From IMG/VR virus record IMGVR_UViG_3300042879_001178, positions 1 to 20,858 of that record: DNA of 20,858 nucleotides, one strand, 5' to 3'. Below the pieces are notes generated by a model. That model was not told the DNA's origin. It saw only the letters and a program-made list of their open reading frames with translations, and ran no database searches. Made by a program: the position numbers and the translations under genes. Below, piece after piece: positions 1 to 6,141 of this stretch (its first letter is position 1; every line of letters starts with the position of its first letter). This stretch comes from a virus.

Positions 1-1
1 T

Positions 2-139
2 CAGGAAAATGGCGAATGGCTAGTGTCCGACAACGTGACCAAATATGGGAACCTGACTATTGATCAGGTGCGCGATGTTGCTGCTGATGAGTTTGATTGG
101 AATTTTGAGATGCCTAATAGGGAGGCCAAGCATGGCTAA
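2..139 (+). CDS. C-terminal fragment of unknown phage protein (5' end outside window)
   Basis: An open frame runs in from the window edge and ends with TAA, giving 45 residues of a C-terminus. The tail is acidic and includes LTIDQVRDVAADEFDW. I do not recognise a family. It is on the plus strand, opposite to the structural array, and its stop lies inside the start of the next gene (8-nt overlap), which suggests translational coupling in a small plus-strand operon. Frame continuity and the good ribosome binding site of the overlapping next gene support it being real, but no function can be given. Confidence 0.55.
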   Translation, partial: QENGEWLVSDNVTKYGNLTIDQVRDVAADEFDWNFEMPNREAKHG

Positions 140-239
140 CGGTTACAAAGAAAATTGTGAAGAATCATGCGTGAATTGTGGGGACGACATTGGGCCTCAT
201 CACCTATGTACAGACTGCCTAGAAAAGATAGAAGGCTAG
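132..239 (+). CDS. 35-residue Cys4 zinc-ribbon protein
   Basis: This very small gene encodes 35 residues with two CxxC knuckles, C13-VN-C16 and C26-TD-C29, ten residues apart. That is the pattern of a minimal zinc ribbon or zinc knuckle. A clear AGGGAGG Shine-Dalgarno lies just upstream of the ATG, the start overlaps the upstream gene by 8 nt, and the stop is 2 nt before the next ATG, so it sits in a coupled three-gene operon. Such mini zinc proteins are common in phage early regions and usually have no known role; binding of nucleic acid or of a host protein is possible. The function is inferred only from the cysteine pattern. Confidence 0.65.
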   Translation: MANGYKENCEESCVNCGDDIGPHHLCTDCLEKIEG

Positions 240-241
240 AC

Positions 242-454
242 ATGAACATGATTGAACCCACGAACCCTGCACGCATCCACCTTGCCACAATGGGCAACCA
301 GTGGGCTGACGCTAAAGCATGGGAACGGGACGCTGCCCGGATTACCTATCGGGCAATGCAGGACGCACACGCAGCAGGCATGTCTGAAGTTCAGATTGCC
401 TTGGTCGCCAAAGTGGATCGCATGACCGTGCGTCGCGCCCTAGGCAAACTCTAA
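242..454 (+). CDS. Small helix-turn-helix DNA-binding protein
   Basis: The protein is 70 residues. Residues 46-68 (AGMSEVQIALVAKVDRMTVR and on) match a resolvase/Hin-type helix-turn-helix, with the usual small-residue turn and a terminal recognition helix ending RRALGKL. The first half is helical and may dimerise. I chose the ATG at 242 because it follows the zinc-ribbon stop by 2 nt and has AGAAGG upstream. An in-frame ATG at 167 would run through most of the zinc-ribbon gene. The stop TAA overlaps the TAG of the convergent exonuclease gene, so there is no intergenic space. It is probably a regulator or accessory DNA-binding protein; the target is unknown. Confidence 0.65.
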   Translation: MNMIEPTNPARIHLATMGNQWADAKAWERDAARITYRAMQDAHAAGMSEVQIALVAKVDRMTVRRALGKL

Positions 455-1230
455 ACGGGACGCGCTTCCCCACTACGTAACACCCGCGACCACGCGCCAC
501 ACTCACACAACACCTTCGGGTGAACTGCCGTGCGCGAATACACGAACCCATCATGCGTCAGTTTGCTTGACCCACAGGCGTGACAGGTTGCCAGGTCACC
601 AGTCCACAAACCCCGATGCGGTCCCTTAATCCACGGCGACAGCAGCACAAACAACTGTTCAGTGATGCGAACATCCTGCACGTTGTAACGCTTGAACTTC
701 GCCCACGCCTTCGCATCATTCTTCAAAACATCATTCCACAGTTGCTGACCGCCAGTGTCAAGCTTCGTTGCCAGTCCCAAAGCCTCGGTGACATAGCCAA
801 GTTTATTTGACACGAACTTGAACTGACGCTTGTTAACTTGCAGCAAATCAATGTTTTGGAACGGTGACGGTGCTGTCATTCCGGCAAGCACAAATTCACG
901 CATTAGATGTGGGTTGTCGAATCGCACGCCGTTGTAGGACACCACCACGTCAGCTTCATCAAACAGCCGCCATGCCTGTTTGATCATTTCGGCGCGTCCG
1001 TCGTGGTACTCCGAATAGAATTCCACGCGGGAACTGTCAAGCCATTTAGCGGCGAAACACAGGACGCGTGACGGTTCGATTAGTTGGGATGTGGAAACGT
1101 TCTGATCCCACAATCCCCACACATACGCGATATTGGGTGAAGTTTCAATATCTATCGTCAGAACTTTAGGCGCTTTCACTGGTGCAGGCCGCAGTGCTGC
1201 AATTTCTTTAAGCCTGCCACTTAGCGTCAT
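451..1230 (-). CDS. DEDDy-family 3'-5' exonuclease (DnaQ/PolB-like RNase H fold) with C-terminal zinc ribbon
   Basis: The 259-residue protein has the three exonuclease motifs of the DEDD superfamily. Exo I is TIDIET (D27, E29), Exo II is SYNGVRFDNP (D105) and Exo III is YNVQD (Y182, D186). The Y-x3-D spacing places it in the DEDDy branch, like the proofreading domain of family B polymerases. No polymerase domain follows. Residues 216-244 hold CHAC and CEC, a Cys4 zinc ribbon. The fold implies two-metal hydrolysis of DNA (or RNA) 3' ends, perhaps in replication or recombination. It is the last gene of the minus-strand array and overlaps the preceding HTH gene by ATGA. Family assignment is firm; the substrate is inference. 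Confidence 0.85.
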   Translation of the reverse strand: MTLSGRLKEIAALRPAPVKAPKVLTIDIETSPNIAYVWGLWDQNVSTSQLIEPSRVLCFAAKWLDSSRVEFYSEYHDGRAEMIKQAWRLFDEADVVVSYNGVRFDNPHLMREFVLAGMTAPSPFQNIDLLQVNKRQFKFVSNKLGYVTEALGLATKLDTGGQQLWNDVLKNDAKAWAKFKRYNVQDVRITEQLFVLLSPWIKGPHRGLWTGDLATCHACGSSKLTHDGFVYSRTAVHPKVLCECGAWSRVLRSGEARPV

Positions 1231-1457
1231 CGGCGGCAGTCTGCTTTGCGATGCCTGTTGACGGTCATGTCTGAAATGTTGTGGCCTTCAGCTTTCAATG
1301 CGCGACTGATTGCAGCACCAGTGAATGACGGGTCAATAAGTGCAGCGTCTAGCGCCTTACGATCATCTGCCGGAAGTTCCTTCAACAGTGCACACATGGT
1401 GCACGTCGGCCCTTTGATGGTCGCTTTGGTTGCTTGTAGTGCGTCGGCTAAACCCAT
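1227..1457 (-). CDS. Small Cys/His helix-turn-helix protein
   Basis: The 76-residue protein has a CTMC pair (C19, C22), a helical middle (LPADDRKALDAAL), a segment resembling a recognition helix (FTGAAISRALKAEGHNISDM) and an end TVNRHRKADC that supplies H69 and C74. This CxxC ... HxxxxC layout around an HTH occurs in many small actinophage proteins annotated only as DNA-binding. The four residues could bind one zinc that joins the two ends. It lies just after the endolysin and overlaps the exonuclease start by ATGA, so the two are translationally coupled. A regulatory role, perhaps of late transcription, is inference. Confidence 0.65.
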   Translation of the reverse strand: MGLADALQATKATIKGPTCTMCALLKELPADDRKALDAALIDPSFTGAAISRALKAEGHNISDMTVNRHRKADCRR

Positions 1458-1499
1458 GATTTCCCGTTCCTTTCAAATGCGCAGTAAGGAAATGCCAGG

Positions 1500-2033
1500 T
1501 CACTTCACGGTTCCATCACTCTTAATACCAAGTGCTTTGATGACGCGTGCCGCGTCAGTGGTGTCAATACCTGGCGCAATATAAAAGTGCATAGGATCGT
1601 TTGATGCGTGCTTGCTGTACGTCGGCCCTGTGTAAACCACACCGGGCGCATCATTACATGCACCCCATCCGAAGATGTGACGACCGTCAGCAGTCTTGAA
1701 ATTCTCGAGAATTTTGGAGATAGCAAGCGCCTTAGCCTTTGGCATTTTCGTGGGCCACGTATGCATTCCGATACCATCTGACCAACAGTCAATTGCGTAA
1801 CCCGCATGATCAGACACACCGTCACCCATGCGCGGGGGACGGTAGTTAAATGACCACGTGTTACGCAGTGCCAGCGGTTCCACCTGATCAAGCAGCACAC
1901 ACAACCGCAGAAATAACGGCAAGTAGGCTTTACGGGTCAGAATCCATACGGGACGACCCGGAACAAACCCGCGTTTCAAATACGGTGAACGGCTGTACTT
2001 GATTGCCGAATGACCGCTGACAGTGGCAGCCAT
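1500..2033 (-). CDS. Endolysin, M15-family peptidase
   Basis: The 177-residue protein carries the M15/VanY zinc peptidase signature SDHAGYAID (H76 and D82 as predicted ligands) and a second ligand motif DPMHF (H149). The family cleaves D-Ala-D-Ala or L-Ala-D-Glu bonds in peptidoglycan, and phage members act as endolysins that open the wall once a holin releases them. There is no signal peptide and no recognisable separate wall-binding domain, so it is a single-domain enzyme with a roughly 55-residue N-terminal extension of unknown use. The ATG directly follows the holin stop (TAA), completing a holin-endolysin cassette. The bond cleaved cannot be told from sequence alone. Confidence 0.85.
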   Translation of the reverse strand: MAATVSGHSAIKYSRSPYLKRGFVPGRPVWILTRKAYLPLFLRLCVLLDQVEPLALRNTWSFNYRPPRMGDGVSDHAGYAIDCWSDGIGMHTWPTKMPKAKALAISKILENFKTADGRHIFGWGACNDAPGVVYTGPTYSKHASNDPMHFYIAPGIDTTDAARVIKALGIKSDGTVK

Positions 2034-2261
2034 TTACTCGCCTTCCTTCACCAGTGAAGCTGTGCCTTTCTCGCCAACACCAGTTGCCACAACGGAAGTG
2101 AGAATGGACGCGATTACCGCGACACCCGTGACACTCAGTGCCTGTTCCCAATCCACGTCAAGGATGCCTGTCTCACCGACGACAAGGAAACCAAGCAGCA
2201 CCTGTGCCGCTGTCCTCACTGATCGTTCAACAGTGGATTTCCAAAACGTTGCAGAAAACAT
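2034..2261 (-). CDS. Holin, r1t-like family
   Basis: A 75-residue protein with two hydrophobic segments (about 17-30 and 43-61) and a short charged tail ending KEGE. The pattern FWKSTVERSVRTAAQ, then DVDWEQALSV and ASILTS, closely resembles the r1t-type holins of actinophages. Holins form membrane lesions that end infection and let the endolysin out. I chose the ATG at 2261 because GAGGA lies about 6 nt upstream and the previous gene stops 2 nt before it. An ATG at 2273 would add four residues (MRTD) and overlap that gene; a dual start of this kind could matter for timing but is unproven. Confidence 0.82.
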   Translation of the reverse strand: MFSATFWKSTVERSVRTAAQVLLGFLVVGETGILDVDWEQALSVTGVAVIASILTSVVATGVGEKGTASLVKEGE

Positions 2262-2262
2262 G

Positions 2263-2571
2263 TCAGTCCTCATCGTCGTAGGAAACGCCGACTGATGCGG
2301 CGATCTTGCCAAGCATGATTTCAAGGCGCTTTGTTGACTTCGCCACGTCCGGCAGCGACAGGCCACCGTTTGCTTCTGGTTGAATCGGTGCTGTTGCCCG
2401 ACTGATCTCGCATTGCACAATTTCTTTGATCTCTTGCCGTAGCTGCTTACGCGTCCAACGGAACAAACCAACGACCGACCCGAAAAACAAAGCCAAGAAA
2501 CCCAATACAGCGGCAAGGTCAGTCACGTCTATACCGTTATTGTTTACGTCAAAGAAACCAGCGATGATCAT
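2263..2571 (-). CDS. Single-span membrane protein of the lysis cassette
   Basis: The 102-residue protein has a short N-terminal stretch, one transmembrane helix (about 19-38, DLAAVLGFLALFFGSVVGLF), a basic RWTRKQLRQ junction and a soluble, partly helical C-terminal half rich in charged residues. The basic side after the helix predicts the C-terminal half is cytoplasmic. It sits immediately upstream of the holin, where phages often encode an antiholin, a second holin or a pinholin partner. I do not recognise a named family, so 'lysis-associated membrane protein' is a position-based inference. An AGGGG Shine-Dalgarno precedes the ATG. Confidence 0.65.
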   Translation of the reverse strand: MIIAGFFDVNNNGIDVTDLAAVLGFLALFFGSVVGLFRWTRKQLRQEIKEIVQCEISRATAPIQPEANGGLSLPDVAKSTKRLEIMLGKIAASVGVSYDDED

Positions 2572-2598
2572 TGAACAGCCCCTATCGGCGTGACGAAG

Positions 2599-2883
2599 TT
2601 ACTTGGCAGGCTTTTCTTCTGGCGTTGGTTCGGGCACTGCCGGGACGCTGAACTTATCGCCGTCCCACGAATAGCCAATACCCGCATACCCGCCACGGTC
2701 CACACCGCCGACGGGGTTTCCGTTGTAGCTCGTCTGCCACCAGTCGCCGTCAAGCCCAATGGACTTAATAAACGCCTTGCCGACGGCCTCAGACTCGTTG
2801 CCGTCTGCGTCAAGAATGTCGTCATTGCCGACAACGATGACCTGAGTTACAAAGCCGTTCTCAACCTTTGCGAAGTGTGCCAT
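2599..2883 (-). CDS. Conserved small tail-fibre-associated protein (MAHFA type)
   Basis: The 94-residue protein begins MAHFAKVENGFVTQVIVVGN and contains WWQTSYNG and YAGIGYSWDGDKF, a pattern seen in many small phage proteins found next to tail fibre genes. The C-terminus is proline and glutamate rich (VPEPTPEEKPAK). No catalytic motif is visible. It follows the glycine-rich fibre by 12 nt with a strong AGGAGA ribosome site, so it probably works with that fibre as a small structural part, tip or assembly helper. Family resemblance is from memory of phage sequences; the role is inference from position. Confidence 0.6.
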   Translation of the reverse strand: MAHFAKVENGFVTQVIVVGNDDILDADGNESEAVGKAFIKSIGLDGDWWQTSYNGNPVGGVDRGGYAGIGYSWDGDKFSVPAVPEPTPEEKPAK

Positions 2884-2895
2884 TGTCTATTTCTC

Positions 2896-4893
2896 CTAGA
2901 TTGCGTAACGAACGATTACAAGACCCGAACCGCCAGCAGCAGCAGAACCGCTACCAGCACCGCCACCGCCACCACCTGTGTTCGTGGTTCCCGCTGTCGC
3001 GGCAGTACCACCAACACCGCCAGTGCCACCGCCACCAGTGCCAGCAGTACCAGCAGCAGAAACGCCACCGCCACCGCCGCCACCGCCACGGGTAGTGCTA
3101 GTGCCGTTCACAGAGTTTGCCGCACCAGCTCCACCAGCGCCGCCATTGTTGCCGCTTGACGTAGTGCCGACTGCGCCAGCGCCACCGCCACCGCCACCTG
3201 CCGTGCCTGATCCTTGACCGCCGTTGTTGCCTTGACCTGCAATACCTAGTGCGGCAGGTGCGTTGAATCCGCGACCGAAACCGCTAGACCCACCACCTGA
3301 CCCGCCACCATTGCCGGACATGGGATCAAAGTTTCCTGCGGTAAGCGCACCGCCACCACCGCCACCGACAGCCTGATAAATGTCAATAGTGGAATCACCA
3401 CCGCGACCGCCCGTGATTGTCTGCGAAGTGTTCGCGGCCCCCGCTGCACCGACGGTGACAGTCAGAGAGGCAACAGTCAAACGAACGCCTTGAAGGAACA
3501 CCTGACCACCTGCACCGCCGCCGCCGCCGTAGTTGTAACCGCCAGCACCGCCACCACCAAGTAAGTAAACGTCACAGGATGCGCTTGCAGGGAACGCGGA
3601 GACTGTCAGGGTCGCACTCGAAGTAAACGTGTGGACCTTGTAAAGCTGCCCGTTGACGCCGTTAGTGCCGTTGCCCGTGAAGGTTGTCTCCGTGCCGCCG
3701 GATGCGGTGATGCCTGACGAGGTTGAGCCCGACGCGACCGTGCGAACGATGACGATGCCGGAGCCGCCGTTTCCGCCGCCTTTACCGCTACCCGAAGTTT
3801 CACCGCCGCCACCGCCACCGCCGCCAGTGTTCGCAGTTCCAGCGGAACCAATAGCGTTTGATCCTCCAGCACCACCGCCGCCAGAACCGCCAGAACCAGC
3901 CGTACCTGAACCAGTGCCGCCGCCACCACCGCCGCCATACGTGACACTTGTGCCAGTAATTGAATCCGCAACACCAGCACCGCCATTGCCACCGACGCTT
4001 GCAGAAGATGGGTTACCGCCTACTGCGGCTGTACTTCCGCCGCCCGCGTTAGCATACGGACTAGAGCCAAAGAAAGTGCTAGCACCACCAGCATTGCCTA
4101 CGCCGTTTGATATGCCTCCAGTCGTATAAGCACCGCCACCTGATCCGCCAGTACCTCCCCGCGAACCTGAGCCAGCGCCGCCACCACCACCAGCGGAGTA
4201 CAGCAACGAACCAACAGCACTGCGTGTTCCGTTTGATCCGTCGTTTGAAGTGCCCGCGGTGCCACCTGCACCACCGCCGCCAACGACGACAGAGATTGAA
4301 CCAGCGTTCAGATACATACTCGTAACAGAAAGAATGTCACCAGCCCCACCGCCGCCACCTGAACGGTTAGCGTATGACCCACCGCCACCGCCACCGCCAA
4401 TAACGAGAACATCACAAATTCCAGAAGTAGCAACAGTCAGTGTTCCAGTAACAGTGAACGTATTGACGTTGTAGGTGACACCTGATGCGGAGTACGAAGA
4501 ACTTGTACCACCGCTAACGGATGCTTTTGGGATGCCAGCACCACCGCCTGCCACAATGCTCCAAGTGTTCGTGCCAGTCTTAATGCACGTAGCAGCCGAG
4601 TTAGTGGCAATAGTCGCAGTGCCATTCAAGGTCACGCCAACCGCGCCTGCCACGGTGACTGTTCCGGCCCCTAGGTTCAGCAAGGAAATCACTGTGCCAG
4701 TTGCGAAGGCCACAGATGAATTCAGCGGGATCGTGACAGCAATAGCGCTTGCATTGCTGTACGTCACCATGCCGCCCTGATCAGCTAGGGCAAGCGTGTC
4801 ACTGGTTGTAGTAACGGCCCTAATTGTCAATTGATTGAACGCGGTGTTCAGGTTTGCAGCCGTGAGGACTGACCCCGAAGTGAAGGCGACCAT
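2896..4893 (-). CDS. Glycine-rich tail fibre/adhesin with duplicated Gly-rich domain
   Basis: The 665-residue protein has three parts. Residues 1-120 are a beta-rich head with alternating Thr/Val strands (TIRAVTTTSDTLALADQ, GTNTWSIVAG). Residues 140-384 and 418-662 are two copies of one module: a beta segment (NTFTVTGTLTVATSGICDVLVIGG; HTFTSSATLTVSAFP...CDVYLLGG), then about 200 residues rich in GGG(G) runs, closed by GGSGIVIVR and GGSGLVIVR. Gly-rich domains of this kind are known to pack as polyglycine-II helices in phage adhesins. It follows the minor tail hub and probably binds the host surface. It is encoded by a repetitive stretch prone to recombination. A fibre role is strongly inferred; the receptor is unknown. 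Confidence 0.8.
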   Translation of the reverse strand: MVAFTSGSVLTAANLNTAFNQLTIRAVTTTSDTLALADQGGMVTYSNASAIAVTIPLNSSVAFATGTVISLLNLGAGTVTVAGAVGVTLNGTATIATNSAATCIKTGTNTWSIVAGGGAGIPKASVSGGTSSSYSASGVTYNVNTFTVTGTLTVATSGICDVLVIGGGGGGGSYANRSGGGGGAGDILSVTSMYLNAGSISVVVGGGGAGGTAGTSNDGSNGTRSAVGSLLYSAGGGGGAGSGSRGGTGGSGGGAYTTGGISNGVGNAGGASTFFGSSPYANAGGGSTAAVGGNPSSASVGGNGGAGVADSITGTSVTYGGGGGGGTGSGTAGSGGSGGGGAGGSNAIGSAGTANTGGGGGGGGETSGSGKGGGNGGSGIVIVRTVASGSTSSGITASGGTETTFTGNGTNGVNGQLYKVHTFTSSATLTVSAFPASASCDVYLLGGGGAGGYNYGGGGGAGGQVFLQGVRLTVASLTVTVGAAGAANTSQTITGGRGGDSTIDIYQAVGGGGGGALTAGNFDPMSGNGGGSGGGSSGFGRGFNAPAALGIAGQGNNGGQGSGTAGGGGGGAGAVGTTSSGNNGGAGGAGAANSVNGTSTTRGGGGGGGGVSAAGTAGTGGGGTGGVGGTAATAGTTNTGGGGGGAGSGSAAAGGSGLVIVRYAI

Positions 4894-4905
4894 GTGATCC
4901 CTTTC

Positions 4906-6141
4906 CTAGAAACCTAGCGAATTGTTGTCAAGCGTACCAAATATTAAATCATCAAGAATAAATGAAGCAGTCGTTTTTGAAAGCGTAAATGTGATGCGGT
5001 GTTCTTCTGGTGTTGCCCGGTGCTCTATTTGTTCAATTGTTGAATACTGTGAAATAGCAGTGCCAACATTATTCGGCGTGAAATTCACTAGCACAACACT
5101 GCCAAGATCAAGACTAAGAACCTTGCCCTGTTGCGTCGCATCCAACGCTTCTAAAATGATAGACAAAGCATTTATGCGGTACACAGGCTGTGCATGTTGA
5201 CCAACCTGAAATGACGCATATTCGGAAGCGTCAACAGCAGAAGCAAGAAACGTGTCATATTGCTTATTGATGACACCGTATGCAGCTTGCGATGTTGTGT
5301 CACTAGCGACAGCAGTTCCGGCAACAACCGTTCCCGCCGTGTATGTGACAGCAATTTCATTAAACAGTTCTTCACTGCCATAGACAGGTTCAATTTCAAC
5401 AAACGGGATAGCGGCAACAGCCGTCCCACCAAACACCACATTTGATGTGTATGACTGCAATTGTGAACGCGACTTGAATACGAAGTCACCAGCAGCGCCA
5501 ACAAACACTGCGCCAGGTTCCGACACGTCACCAACCTGCGACAACACCTGCAAAGCGTTAGAACCCGGTTGCACATAGTTAGCATCTAATGTGGAATCAC
5601 CATCGGCAATGTTTCTAGTTACTGAAGGCCACCCGATTTCGTCAAGAATAGCGCCGACCCTAGCGCCAGACTTTTGTGACATAGCCGTGCCGCCAGCAAG
5701 ATTCTGTTGCGCCACATATCCAAGCGCGTCAACAGCAGACGGTTCAGCAATTGATTCACCACTAAGTGAATATGAATAATTCCAATCAGCAACCTGACCC
5801 GTATAAATAGCAGTGCCGCCAACGTCAATCACGATTTGCTTACGGGGAACAAGTGACCCGTAGTAAGGGCCAGCAGTATTTAACGGATCATACTTCCGTG
5901 CCGACGCGCCGAAATTGTTTAGTGCAACGTTGGCGTTGCCAGCAGTGAAACGTTCAAGCTGCCGTGAACGACCGCGCCTAATTTGGAACGATCGAACATC
6001 GTTGGTCACGTCAACTAGAACGTCACCGCCTAGAACATAAACATTGTTATCCAACACACCGCGCACATCATCATCAAGCGTGAAGAAATTTACGGGAGTC
6101 GTTGCACTCTGATCAAACGCTATCTGTACACGAGTAGCCAT
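4906..6141 (-). CDS. Minor tail protein (distal tail/hub type)
   Basis: The 411-residue protein lies directly after the tape measure, the usual site of the distal tail or baseplate hub gene. RSFQIRRGRSRQLERFTAGN followed by VALNN and RKYDPLNTAGPYYGSLVPRK is typical of siphovirus minor tail proteins that cap the tail tip. The rest is beta rich. The N- and C-terminal ends share the pattern F-x-L-D-D-x3-G-x-L-D-N-N (residues 20-33 and 394-407). Its ATG overlaps the tape measure stop by one base (TAATG). It probably joins the tail tube to the glycine-rich fibre. Assignment to hub rather than another tip protein is tentative. Confidence 0.75.
   Translation of the reverse strand: MATRVQIAFDQSATTPVNFFTLDDDVRGVLDNNVYVLGGDVLVDVTNDVRSFQIRRGRSRQLERFTAGNANVALNNFGASARKYDPLNTAGPYYGSLVPRKQIVIDVGGTAIYTGQVADWNYSYSLSGESIAEPSAVDALGYVAQQNLAGGTAMSQKSGARVGAILDEIGWPSVTRNIADGDSTLDANYVQPGSNALQVLSQVGDVSEPGAVFVGAAGDFVFKSRSQLQSYTSNVVFGGTAVAAIPFVEIEPVYGSEELFNEIAVTYTAGTVVAGTAVASDTTSQAAYGVINKQYDTFLASAVDASEYASFQVGQHAQPVYRINALSIILEALDATQQGKVLSLDLGSVVLVNFTPNNVGTAISQYSTIEQIEHRATPEEHRITFTLSKTTASFILDDLIFGTLDNNSLGF

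Noticed and set aside
167-241. Longer version of the plus-strand HTH protein from ATG 167
   Set aside because: It would overlap most of the zinc-ribbon gene; ATG 242 has a better position and ribosome site, and the HTH does not need the extra residues.
434-464. CGCGCCC/GGG-A-CGCG bulged stem at the convergent gene ends as a bidirectional terminator
   Set aside because: The stem has a bulge and a 16-base loop, and there is no T-tract on either side; too weak to annotate.
2274-2516. Longer holin frame reaching upstream to 2516
   Set aside because: The added residues are basic, low in hydrophobic pattern and lie in the alternate frame of the upstream membrane protein gene.
2978-4780. Several long plus-strand frames rich in proline, opposite the glycine-rich fibre gene
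   Set aside because: Runs of GGN/GCN codons read in reverse give Pro/Ala-rich open frames automatically; there is no ribosome site or family pattern, and the minus-strand gene is fully coherent.
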